Notes: a model not told the origin generated them from the letters alone. Shown: positions 1 through 6,602, counted from the first letter of the stretch. The stretch: 6,604 bases of DNA from Spirochaetia bacterium (GCA_031270615.1 JAISXE010000393.1:1-6604), one strand, 5' to 3'. A program made the numbers and translations.

Positions 1-18
1 TTGCCGGGTGGGCAAAGA

Positions 19-46
19 CACGCCCTGATGGGCGTGCGTTTATTTC
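19..46 (+). terminator. Probable intrinsic terminator of an upstream gene outside the window
   Basis: A 7-bp GC-rich stem, CACGCCC (19-25) with GGGCGTG (30-36) around the loop TGAT, is followed by the T-rich stretch CGTTTATTTC (37-46). The T tract is interrupted but stronger on the + strand than on the - strand, which suggests that it ends a rightward transcript entering from the left. A smaller stem, TTGCC (1-5) with GGCAA (11-15), lies just before it. The terminated gene is not visible, so the assignment rests on structure alone. Confidence 0.5.
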
Positions 47-101
47 GGCGTGTGTGGTCAGTGGTTTGGCTTCTCTTGTTCTTCCGCGCGAGGGGCTGGT
101 C

Positions 102-124
102 GCAATTTTGCTTCGCAAAATTGC
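102..124. repeat. Perfect 10-bp hairpin with TTC loop
   Basis: The arms GCAATTTTGC (102-111) and GCAAAATTGC (115-124) pair completely around the loop TTC. No T tract follows on either strand, so it is not a canonical terminator. Just upstream, 86-99 (GCGCGAGGGGCTGG) matches 173-186 at 12 of 14 positions, and 173-186 likewise precedes a TTC-loop hairpin (200-220). The two look like diverged tandem units of one intergenic repeat. Function unknown. Confidence 0.75.
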
Positions 125-126
125 TG

Positions 127-142
127 CTCGCCCATGCAGCCT
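127..142 (-). repeat. Intergenic copy of a 16-nt motif also found in the activase gene
   Basis: Read on the minus strand this is AGGCTGCATGGGCGAG. It matches + strand 4724-4739 at 14 of 16 positions and 2129-2144 at 13 of 16; all three share the core GCATGGGCG. This copy sits between the 102-124 hairpin and the larger repeat starting at 143. It is a short motif, so chance in GC-rich DNA is possible, but the other two copies lie in poorly conserved parts of the large coding sequence. Confidence 0.5.
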
Positions 143-253
143 GGATTGCAGCGGAAACCCCGCAGCGCGGCAGCGCGAGGAGTTGGAGCGGAAAGCCCGG
201 TTCCCGCCTTCGGCGGGAACGCGCCCAAACTCCCCACACCTTGCTCCCCATTC
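143..253 (+). repeat. Intergenic repeat element, copy 1 (inverted relative to copy 2 at 6465-6604)
   Basis: This stretch shares ordered blocks with the reverse complement of 6465-6604. They are GGATTGCAGCGGAAA (143-157, identical) plus CCCGCA (159-164), AGCGGAAAGCCCGGTT (187-202, identical), a hairpin, then CCCCAC (232-237), five variable bases, and GCTCCCCATTC (243-253, identical). The hairpin arms are GTTCCCGCC (200-208) and GGCGGGAAC (212-220) around TTC. Block order is conserved and the CCCCAC-to-GCTCCCC gap is five bases in both copies, so this is a true element rather than scattered matches. The element ends just before the predicted promoter. No coding function is visible. Confidence 0.8.
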
Positions 254-260
254 CCTTTCC

Positions 261-289
261 TTGACCGGGGCGGGATTTTGCGCTATTTT
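261..289 (+). promoter_or_regulatory. Predicted sigma-70-type promoter of the operon
   Basis: A -35 box TTGACC (261-266, five of six consensus bases) and a -10 box TATTTT (284-289, four of six) are separated by the optimal 17 bases. Transcription would be expected to start near 296-297, only about six bases before the ATG at 303, giving an almost leaderless mRNA. That agrees with the absence of a good Shine-Dalgarno sequence before the ATG. The promoter begins eight bases after repeat copy 1 ends. Prediction only. Confidence 0.5.
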
Positions 290-302
290 TACCCGGATAG
301 CC

Positions 303-3300
303 ATGAATGCAAAAAATGAAAGCCTGTGGATTGGTCTTGATGTGGGTTCCACGACCGCGAAACTTGTTGCGCTGGACCGCTTTTCGGGGGAGGTTCTTTT
401 TCGCCGTTATACGCGCCACAACGCGCGGCAATGCGAAACGGCGCATGCCCTTCTTGAGGAAGTTTTTTTGGAATTCCCTGCCGCGGAGTTCCGGGCCGCG
501 GTTTGCGGTTCGGGCGGCAGAACCATTGCGGATCTTATTCACGCCTGCTATATTCAGGAAGTCGTGGCAAACTCCCTGGCGGTTAAGGCGTTTTATCCGC
601 GCGCGCGGGTCGCCGTCGAATTGGGGGGCCAGGACGCGAAAATTGTGTTTTTTTACCACGACCAGGCCAGCGACAGGCTTGTTGCTTCGGACATGAGGAT
701 GAACGGAAGCTGCGCCGGGGGGACGGGGGCGTTTATTGACGAGGTGGCGCAACTGCTGAAGATACCGGCTGAGGAGTTCGAGGCTGCCGCCGCACGGGGA
801 ACCCACGTTTACGATATTTCCGGCCGCTGCGGGGTGTTCGCGAAAACGGATATCCAGCCGCTGCTGAACCAGGGCGTCCTGAAAGAGGATATTGCTCTTT
901 CTTCTTTCCACGCGATAGCGAAGCAGACTATCGGCGGGCTGGCCCAGGGGCTGGAGCTGAAACCGCCTATTATTTTTGAGGGCGGCCCCCTTACTTTTAA
1001 TCCGACGCTTATCAGGGTTTTCGCGGAACGGCTTGGCCTGAAAGAGGACGATATCATCCGGCCGGGCAATCCTGAAACCCTTGTCGCGCACGGCACGGCG
1101 CTTTCGCTGGGCGACATATTCGCCGACAGCGGCGGGGAATTGGCGGCGGACCGGGCGCTTGCCGCCCTGGCCGCCTACCGGGAGCATATAGGAAGCGGCG
1201 CTTCGGGCACGACGCGGCATTACTTTCCGTGCGGCGCGGACAGGGCGGCTTTTGAGGAGAGGCACAGGCTGCCGCCGCTGCCCCGGCCTTCGGCCGGGGA
1301 GGGCGGCACGGTGCGGGCGTACCTGGGTATTGACGCGGGTTCCACGACAACGAAGTTTGTCCTTCTTGACGAGGAAGAAAACCTGGTAGACGTTTTTTAC
1401 ACGAATAACAGCGGCGAGCCGCTGCGCGTTATACGCAGGGCACTTGTGGGCTTGAACAAAAAGTACAAGGCCCTGGGCGTGAAGCTCGATATTATCGCGG
1501 CGGGAACCACCGGCTACGGGGAGCTGCTTTTCGCGAAGGCCCTGGGCGCGGACTACCACACGGTGGAAACGGTTTCCCACGCGGCGGCGGCGCTTAAATA
1601 CGTTCCGGGGGCGAGCTTTATCCTGGATATTGGCGGCCAGGACATGAAGGCCATCACCATTCATCACGACATCGTGACGGGTATCACCTTGAACGAGGCC
1701 TGCTCCGCGGGCTGCGGGTCCTTTCTTGAAAACTTTGCCAAAAGCCTGGGGATACCCGTGCAGGATATTGCCCGGGCGGCTTTTAACGCGAAAAACCCGG
1801 CGGAGCTGGGAAGCCGCTGCACGGTTTTTATGAATAGCTGCATCATCACGGAACAGAAAAACGGCAAACAGCCTGAGGATATTATGGCTGGTTTGTGCCG
1901 CTCGATTATCGAGAATGTTTTTACTAAGGTGGTGCGTATTTCCAACTTTTCCAGCCTGGGCGACAAAATAGTCGTGCAGGGCGGGACTTTCAAAAACGAC
2001 GCGGTGCTGCGCGCCCTGGAGCAGTACACGGGGAAAACCATCATCCGCGCGCCCTACCCCGGCGAGATGGGGGCAATCGGCATCGCGCTTCTTACCAAAA
2101 AGCACGTTGAGGAAAATTCCCCCGCTACAGGACGCATGGGCGAAGAGGGGCGAGCGGCCGGCTACGCATCGAGCTTTATCGGGCTGGACGCGATGGAAGG
2201 CTTCGACTACCGGCAGGAATCGAAATACATTTGCCCCTTTTGCAGCAACAACTGCTCCCGGACGCTTATCAGGTTCTCAAACGGGGCTACTTATGTGACG
2301 GGCAACCGCTGCGAGCGGGGCGAGGTTGTGGGCGGGGCGGAGAGCGCGGAGGTGAGGGAGAGGGTAAGGAAAATCACGGGCAGGATGCAGGCCGTTCCCG
2401 ACCTTATGAAGCTGCGGGAAGGGCTTCTTTTCCAGGATTACCCGGTTACGCCTTTAAGCCCCGCAAAGGACATACGCATAGGCCTGCCCCGCGTTTTGGA
2501 GTTCTGGAACAGGATGCCGTTTTGGACGACTTTCTGGAAGGCCCTGGGCTTTGACACGGTTATTTCCCGGAAATCCAACCGCGCACTGTTTGAACGGGGG
2601 CTGCCCTTTGTGGCCTCGGATACCGTTTGCTTTCCCGCAAAACTCGTCCACGGCCACATACAGGATTTAATCGAAAAAAAAGCCGACCGGATTTTTATGC
2701 CCATGATTATCCGCATGCCTTCGGAGAATACCGAACCTTTAAGCGACTATGTGTGCGCCGTGGTCAAGGGCTATCCCCTTGTTATACGCTACAGCGACGA
2801 CCCGGAGCGCCGCTGGGACACTCCATTTGACACGCCCATCTTCCACTGGTTTACGCTGAAAACCAGAAACCGGCAGATCTGCGATTATGTGCGCGCGGCT
2901 TTCGGTATTCCCGAACAGATCGTCCGCAGCGCGATTGCCCAGGGCGAGGCGGCTTTTGCGCGCTTCCACAACGAGCTTGTCGGCGAGGCAAAACGCATCA
3001 TCGCCCAAACCGAAAAGGAGGGCGGTTTCGCCGTGGTTCTGGCCGGAAGGCCCTACCACAACGACGAGCTTGTCAACCACGACCTGTCTTCGTACTTTAC
3101 GCGCCTGGGCATTCCCGTGCTGACGGTGGATTCCCTGCCGGGGCTGAACCAGACGGATTTGCAGTCGACCCGCATAGAAATAACGAACAACTTCCACGCG
3201 AGGATGCTTTCCGGCGCCATCTGCGCCGCGCGGCACCCGGCGCTTGAGTATGTGCAAATCGTCAGTTTCGGCTGCGGCCACGACGCCATTTTAACCGACG

Positions 3301-4784
3301 AGGTTATCAGGCTTATGGATGTCATTTCCGGCAAGGCCCCCCTTATCCTGAAACTTGACGAAGGGGACGCTGCGGGGCCGCTGAATATCAGAATCAAATC
3401 CTTTATCCAGACCATACAGACGCGGCGGGGAAAAAAGGCCGCAGGATTTATCCGCGAGCTGGAAGACCCCTACCCGGTCAAATTCACCCGAAGGGACTGG
3501 AAAAACAAAATCCTTCTTATACCCAACGTGTCCGCCGCCTTTTGCAAGATCGCCAGCGCGGCGATACGCCGCCAGGGGTTCCGGGTGGAACCCCTGCCCC
3601 TGGGCGGAAGGGAGGCTATCAAGCTGGGCAAAAAATATGTGCATAACGATATCTGCTTTCCCGCGCAGATGAACATCGGGGAAGGGCTGTCGGTTCTGGA
3701 GGGCGGCCGCTATAATCCCGATGAGGTCGTCATCGCCCTTGCGAAATACCAGTGCGACTGCCGCCTGTCCCACTACGCGAGCCTTGCCCGCAGGGCCTTG
3801 GACGAGGCGGGTTTTTCCCAGGTTCCCATTATCACGACGGACAAACTCGATTCAAAAAACATGTATCCCGGATTCAGGCTCGGCATGGCCTTTGAAATAC
3901 GCATGCTCTGGGGCCTGGTTATGATGGATATCCTGGAGGACCTTTTCCGTAAGATACGGCCCTATGAAAAAAATCCTGGGGAAACAAACCGCGTGTTTGA
4001 GGCGGCGATAGACGCGATAGCGGCCGGTTTTGACTCAGGCGGCATCAGGGGTGCCGTGCAGGCCTACAAAAAGGGCGTCGCCGCCATGCGCGCGATTGCC
4101 TACGACAGAAGCTCCCGCAAACCTTTGGTTTTCATTATTGGCGAGTACCTGCTGAACTACCACCCCGGGTCCAATTTTTATGTGGAAGAATACCTTGAAA
4201 AAAACAATATGGAGGTCATCCTGCCCCGCATGCTCGACGTGTTCCGCCGCGACTACCTGCGCAAAATCTCCGAAATAAAGGACTTCCATGTAAGCTATCC
4301 CTTCGGCGAGGTTCTTGCGACCTATATCGGCGAGGGGCTTTTTGACTTCGCAATCAACAAGCTGGAAAAAACGGCCCTGAAACACCCCCTGTACGAACCC
4401 TCCACGCGCCTTCCCGAAATAGCCGCCGCCACCGACCGCGTGATGCACCGCACTTTTACCTCCGGCGAAGGCTGGCTTATCCCCGGCGAAATCCTGCACC
4501 ACGCCGCCCGCGGCGTGCATTCCTTTGTCATCCTCCAGCCTTTCGGCTGCCTGCCCAACCACATCTGCGGCCGCGGCGTGGTCAAACGCCTGAAAGAAGA
4601 ATTCCCCAATATCCAAATCCTGCCCCTCGACTACGACCCGGATACCAGCTTCGCCAATATCGAAAACCGCCTGCAAATGCTCATCATGAACGCGCGGGAG
4701 CTGGAAAAACTGAAAAGCCCCCCAGGCCGCATGGGCGGGGAACGGGCGGCGCGGGCAAAACACACGGAGGCGCTGCACGCATGA
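303..4784 (+). CDS. Giant acyl-CoA dehydratase activase-like protein (two HgdC-like ATPase modules fused to DUF2229/HgdB-like modules)
   Basis: A 1493-residue cytoplasmic protein of the BadF/BadG/BcrA/BcrD ATPase family. Relatives such as HgdC hydrolyse ATP to drive one low-potential electron into a 2-hydroxyacyl-CoA dehydratase. Module A (about 8-275) has the phosphate-binding GLDVGSTTAK (11-20), ELGGQDAKI (106-114), and cysteines C137 and C176. Module B (about 339-598) has GIDAGSTTTK (342-351), DIGGQDMKA (442-450), and C467 and C506. In each module the cysteines are 39 residues apart, the spacing I recall for the cluster ligands of HgdC. A cysteine-rich segment follows (C644, C647, C651, C670), then two HgdB-like units (about 724-1030 and 1066-1465), each with DxxCFPA and a later FGC motif. 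No signal peptide or membrane segment is seen. The open frame runs back to 54, but 54-302 is repeat and promoter DNA, and similarity-bearing sequence begins just after the ATG at 303. The family is recognised with confidence; the physiological partner and substrate are unknown. Confidence 0.93.
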   Translation: MNAKNESLWIGLDVGSTTAKLVALDRFSGEVLFRRYTRHNARQCETAHALLEEVFLEFPAAEFRAAVCGSGGRTIADLIHACYIQEVVANSLAVKAFYPRARVAVELGGQDAKIVFFYHDQASDRLVASDMRMNGSCAGGTGAFIDEVAQLLKIPAEEFEAAAARGTHVYDISGRCGVFAKTDIQPLLNQGVLKEDIALSSFHAIAKQTIGGLAQGLELKPPIIFEGGPLTFNPTLIRVFAERLGLKEDDIIRPGNPETLVAHGTALSLGDIFADSGGELAADRALAALAAYREHIGSGASGTTRHYFPCGADRAAFEERHRLPPLPRPSAGEGGTVRAYLGIDAGSTTTKFVLLDEEENLVDVFYTNNSGEPLRVIRRALVGLNKKYKALGVKLDIIAAGTTGYGELLFAKALGADYHTVETVSHAAAALKYVPGASFILDIGGQDMKAITIHHDIVTGITLNEACSAGCGSFLENFAKSLGIPVQDIARAAFNAKNPAELGSRCTVFMNSCIITEQKNGKQPEDIMAGLCRSIIENVFTKVVRISNFSSLGDKIVVQGGTFKNDAVLRALEQYTGKTIIRAPYPGEMGAIGIALLTKKHVEENSPATGRMGEEGRAAGYASSFIGLDAMEGFDYRQESKYICPFCSNNCSRTLIRFSNGATYVTGNRCERGEVVGGAESAEVRERVRKITGRMQAVPDLMKLREGLLFQDYPVTPLSPAKDIRIGLPRVLEFWNRMPFWTTFWKALGFDTVISRKSNRALFERGLPFVASDTVCFPAKLVHGHIQDLIEKKADRIFMPMIIRMPSENTEPLSDYVCAVVKGYPLVIRYSDDPERRWDTPFDTPIFHWFTLKTRNRQICDYVRAAFGIPEQIVRSAIAQGEAAFARFHNELVGEAKRIIAQTEKEGGFAVVLAGRPYHNDELVNHDLSSYFTRLGIPVLTVDSLPGLNQTDLQSTRIEITNNFHARMLSGAICAARHPALEYVQIVSFGCGHDAILTDEVIRLMDVISGKAPLILKLDEGDAAGPLNIRIKSFIQTIQTRRGKKAAGFIRELEDPYPVKFTRRDWKNKILLIPNVSAAFCKIASAAIRRQGFRVEPLPLGGREAIKLGKKYVHNDICFPAQMNIGEGLSVLEGGRYNPDEVVIALAKYQCDCRLSHYASLARRALDEAGFSQVPIITTDKLDSKNMYPGFRLGMAFEIRMLWGLVMMDILEDLFRKIRPYEKNPGETNRVFEAAIDAIAAGFDSGGIRGAVQAYKKGVAAMRAIAYDRSSRKPLVFIIGEYLLNYHPGSNFYVEEYLEKNNMEVILPRMLDVFRRDYLRKISEIKDFHVSYPFGEVLATYIGEGLFDFAINKLEKTALKHPLYEPSTRLPEIAAATDRVMHRTFTSGEGWLIPGEILHHAARGVHSFVILQPFGCLPNHICGRGVVKRLKEEFPNIQILPLDYDPDTSFANIENRLQMLIMNARELEKLKSPPGRMGGERAARAKHTEALHA
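1281..1299. repeat. Perfect palindrome with TTC loop inside the activase gene, at the linker between ATPase modules
   Basis: The arms CCCCGGCC (1281-1288) and GGCCGGGG (1292-1299) pair perfectly around TTC. The same three-base loop is found in the intergenic hairpins at 102-124 and 200-220. Here it is translated in frame as part of LPRPSAGEGG (about residues 326-335), a proline/glycine-rich linker between the two ATPase modules. It may be an in-frame palindromic insertion that the linker tolerates, or simply GC-rich coding sequence. Confidence 0.6.
2129..2144 (+). repeat. In-frame copy of the GCATGGGCG motif in the second linker
   Basis: AGGACGCATGGGCGAA matches the minus strand of 127-142 at 13 of 16 positions and 4724-4739 at 13 of 16. 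It encodes GRMG within the linker (about residues 603-640) between the second ATPase module and the cysteine-rich segment. The C-terminal tail copy also encodes GRMG, in the same reading frame. Confidence 0.45.
4724..4739 (+). repeat. In-frame copy of the GCATGGGCG motif in the C-terminal tail
   Basis: AGGCCGCATGGGCGGG matches the minus strand of 127-142 at 14 of 16 positions. It encodes part of PPGRMGGERAARAK (residues 1473-1486), a basic, low-complexity tail that follows the last HgdB-like unit. Both coding copies give GRMG with a nearby RAA, but they sit in segments that look dispensable for the fold. Confidence 0.45.
4765..4770 (+). promoter_or_regulatory. Ribosome binding site of the pyrophosphatase gene
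   Basis: CGGAGG lies inside the last codons of the activase gene, ten bases before the ATG at 4781. It supports this start, and with the 4-bp overlap it suggests translational coupling to the upstream gene. It is a much better Shine-Dalgarno than anything before the first gene. Confidence 0.75.
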
Positions 4785-6460
4785 AAAAACTCGTTTATGT
4801 CATCGGCCACAGAAACCCTGACGCGGATTCGGTTGTATCCGCGGCAGCCTACGCGGAATTAAAACACGCGCTGGGGCAGGCGAACTGCCGCGCCGCCCGC
4901 GCGGGAAACTTAAACCCGCAGACGGAATACATTTTTGAACGTTTCGGCGCCCCCGTGCCCGAATACCTTCCCGACCTTATCCCAAAAGCGGAATATTACC
5001 TGAAGGACGAGCCGGTAACGGTAAACGAAGATACCCCCCTGTGGAACGCCCTGGAAATCATGGAAAACGAAAACCTGCGCGTGCTGCCCGTGGTGGACCC
5101 GCTGGGAATTTACAAAAGCATGCTCCATTACCGGGGCTTTGCCCGCTACGTCACCACGCATATCAACCCGCACCGCAAATCGGTCTTTTCCGTTTCCATC
5201 GACCACTTGGCGGAAGTCCTGCGCGCCCAGCCCATCACCCTGTTTAACCGGCGGGAGGAAGCGGACGCCTCCATTGTCGTGGCCGCGTCCTACAACAAAT
5301 TCTTTATCGAACACCTGGACAAAATGGACCCGGGGGAGGCCCTCGTCATTATGGGCGACAGGCTCGACTTGCAGCGCTACTGCCTTGAGCGCAAAGTGCG
5401 GGCGCTTATCCTTTCGCACAGCTATGGCCTGAACGAGGAACTTGCCGCCCTCGCGGAAAAAAACGGCGTGTCCGTCCTGTCCAGCCCCTACGACACGTCC
5501 TCCACGGCCATGCTTGTCATGTACTCGGTTTCCGCAGGAAACATCGGCGACGGGGCGGTCCCCCTTATGCGGCTTTCCGATCCGATACGCAAAATCCGCG
5601 AACCCCTGTCCCGCGTGCCCTCGCGCTGCCTCCCCATAGGCGACGATGAAGGCCGCGTGAAAGGCGTCATTTTTGAAGGCGACCTGATTGAAGAACCGAA
5701 CATCCAAATCATCATGGTTGACCACAACGAACACAGCCAGGCCATTGAAGGCATCGAGAATTACCGCATCCTTGAAGTGATCGACCACCACCGGCTGGGC
5801 AACATGTCCACCCGCTACCCCATAACCTTTATCAACAAGCCGGTCGGCGCCACCTGCACCATTGTGGCAAACCTCTACCGCGAACAGCGCCTTCCCATGA
5901 AAAAGGAAATCGCCTCGATCCTTCTGTGCGGCATCCTGGCGGACACCCTGGGCCTGAAGTCGGCCACGACCACCGATGTCGACCGCGAGGCGGCGGAGTA
6001 CCTTGCGGAGGTGACGGGCCTCACCATCCAAACCCTCAACCAGGAACTCCAGGCCTCGGCAAGCACGGTAGGCTCCCGTTCCGCGGAGGAACTCCTGGCC
6101 CTTGACATGAAAGACTACCACGAAAAGGAAGTGGCCTTTTCCGTCAGCCAAATCGAAACCAACAACCCAGACGGGCTTGTCGCCCGGCGGGAGGAAATTT
6201 TCGCCGCCCTGGCAAAATCCTGCACGGACAAAAACCTTCTTTTTTCATCGCTCCTGGTTACCGACGTGACCACCCTTGACTCGCTGTTTTTCATCACCGG
6301 CGCGAAACCCTTCGCCTCGGCCCTGGGCTTTCCCCGCGTTGAAACCCTCCCCCCCGGCGGCAAACTTGGCGGCGGCATCTATTTTCTGAAAGAAATCGTT
6401 TCCCGCAAAAAACAGCTCATCCCCCTCCTTGCCGAGTTAATCGAAAAAGCGGCCTTGTAA
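4781..6460 (+). CDS. Manganese-dependent inorganic pyrophosphatase, family II, with CBS and DRTGG regulatory domains
   Basis: A 559-residue cytoplasmic enzyme that hydrolyses pyrophosphate to two phosphates. The expected metal ligands are all present: H10, D14 and D16 in GHRNPDADS (9-17), D314 in VDHNE, H336 in the DHH motif (335-337), and D388 in GILADTL. The D314-H336-D388 spacings (22 and 52) equal those I recall for D75-H97-D149 of the Bacillus subtilis enzyme. Substrate-binding SRKKQ (541-545) closes the DHHA2 domain (about 430-559). The DHH domain is split by a regulatory insert: CBS1 (about 72-125), DRTGG (about 132-250) and CBS2 (about 258-305). This is the layout of CBS-pyrophosphatases such as that of Clostridium perfringens, whose family is inhibited by AMP and ADP and activated by ATP or diadenosine polyphosphates. 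The usual TGG of the DRTGG domain appears to be SHS (212-214). It overlaps the activase stop by 4 bp. Function is secure; nucleotide control here is inferred. Confidence 0.95.
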   Translation: MKKLVYVIGHRNPDADSVVSAAAYAELKHALGQANCRAARAGNLNPQTEYIFERFGAPVPEYLPDLIPKAEYYLKDEPVTVNEDTPLWNALEIMENENLRVLPVVDPLGIYKSMLHYRGFARYVTTHINPHRKSVFSVSIDHLAEVLRAQPITLFNRREEADASIVVAASYNKFFIEHLDKMDPGEALVIMGDRLDLQRYCLERKVRALILSHSYGLNEELAALAEKNGVSVLSSPYDTSSTAMLVMYSVSAGNIGDGAVPLMRLSDPIRKIREPLSRVPSRCLPIGDDEGRVKGVIFEGDLIEEPNIQIIMVDHNEHSQAIEGIENYRILEVIDHHRLGNMSTRYPITFINKPVGATCTIVANLYREQRLPMKKEIASILLCGILADTLGLKSATTTDVDREAAEYLAEVTGLTIQTLNQELQASASTVGSRSAEELLALDMKDYHEKEVAFSVSQIETNNPDGLVARREEIFAALAKSCTDKNLLFSSLLVTDVTTLDSLFFITGAKPFASALGFPRVETLPPGGKLGGGIYFLKEIVSRKKQLIPLLAELIEKAAL

Positions 6461-6519
6461 AAAAGAATGGGGAGCGGAGCGTGGGGCACTGTCAACAAGT
6501 TAAGAAAAAGATGTGCGCC

Positions 6520-6543
6520 TTTTTGGCGCTCCCGCGCCAAAAA
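6520..6543. repeat. Perfect 10-bp palindrome downstream of the operon
   Basis: The arms TTTTTGGCGC (6520-6529) and GCGCCAAAAA (6534-6543) surround TCCC. It occupies the hairpin position of repeat copy 2. The T run precedes the stem and the A run follows it, the reverse of an intrinsic terminator on either strand. It might still slow or protect the 3' end of the operon mRNA, but that is not shown by sequence. Confidence 0.7.
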
Positions 6544-6549
6544 CCGGGC

Positions 6550-6602
6550 TTTCCGCTGCAATTCCTCAGCCCCTGCGGGGCTTGCGGGATTTCCGCTGCA
6601 AT
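6550..6602. repeat. Direct repeat of TTTCCGCTGCAAT with 40-bp period
   Basis: TTTCCGCTGCAAT occurs identically at 6550-6562 and 6590-6602, within repeat copy 2. Between them lies a small hairpin, AGCCCC/GGGGCT on the minus strand. Copy 1 shows the same design at 145-157 and 182-194 (the second with two mismatches), 37 bp apart. The repeated box is therefore a structural part of the element. Confidence 0.75.

Noticed and set aside
1..264. Small open frame starting with TTG at position 1
   Set aside because: It runs through a terminator-like hairpin and repeat DNA and has no ribosome site. Openness is expected in GC-rich sequence.
54..302. N-terminal extension of the activase open frame to ATG 54
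   Set aside because: The stretch consists of two hairpins, a repeat element shared with non-coding 6465-6604 and a predicted promoter. Its translation has no family-like features, and the conserved ATPase motif begins right after ATG 303.
4035..4778. Antisense open frame (247 codons) opposite the end of the activase
   Set aside because: Shadow of the conserved HgdB-like unit on the + strand; no supporting motif or ribosome site.
4910..6151. Long antisense open frame (413 codons) opposite the pyrophosphatase
   Set aside because: The sense strand encodes a fully conserved pyrophosphatase. The antisense frame has no recognisable domain and is a typical by-product of GC-rich codon use.
6467..6495. 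Minus-strand promoter with a perfect TTGACA (6495-6490)
   Set aside because: At 17-base spacing the -10 position reads CCCCAT. No acceptable -10 is found at usual distances.
6520..6543. Intrinsic terminator for the operon
   Set aside because: The stem is strong, but the T run lies before the stem and A residues follow it on both strands, so the required 3' U tract is missing.
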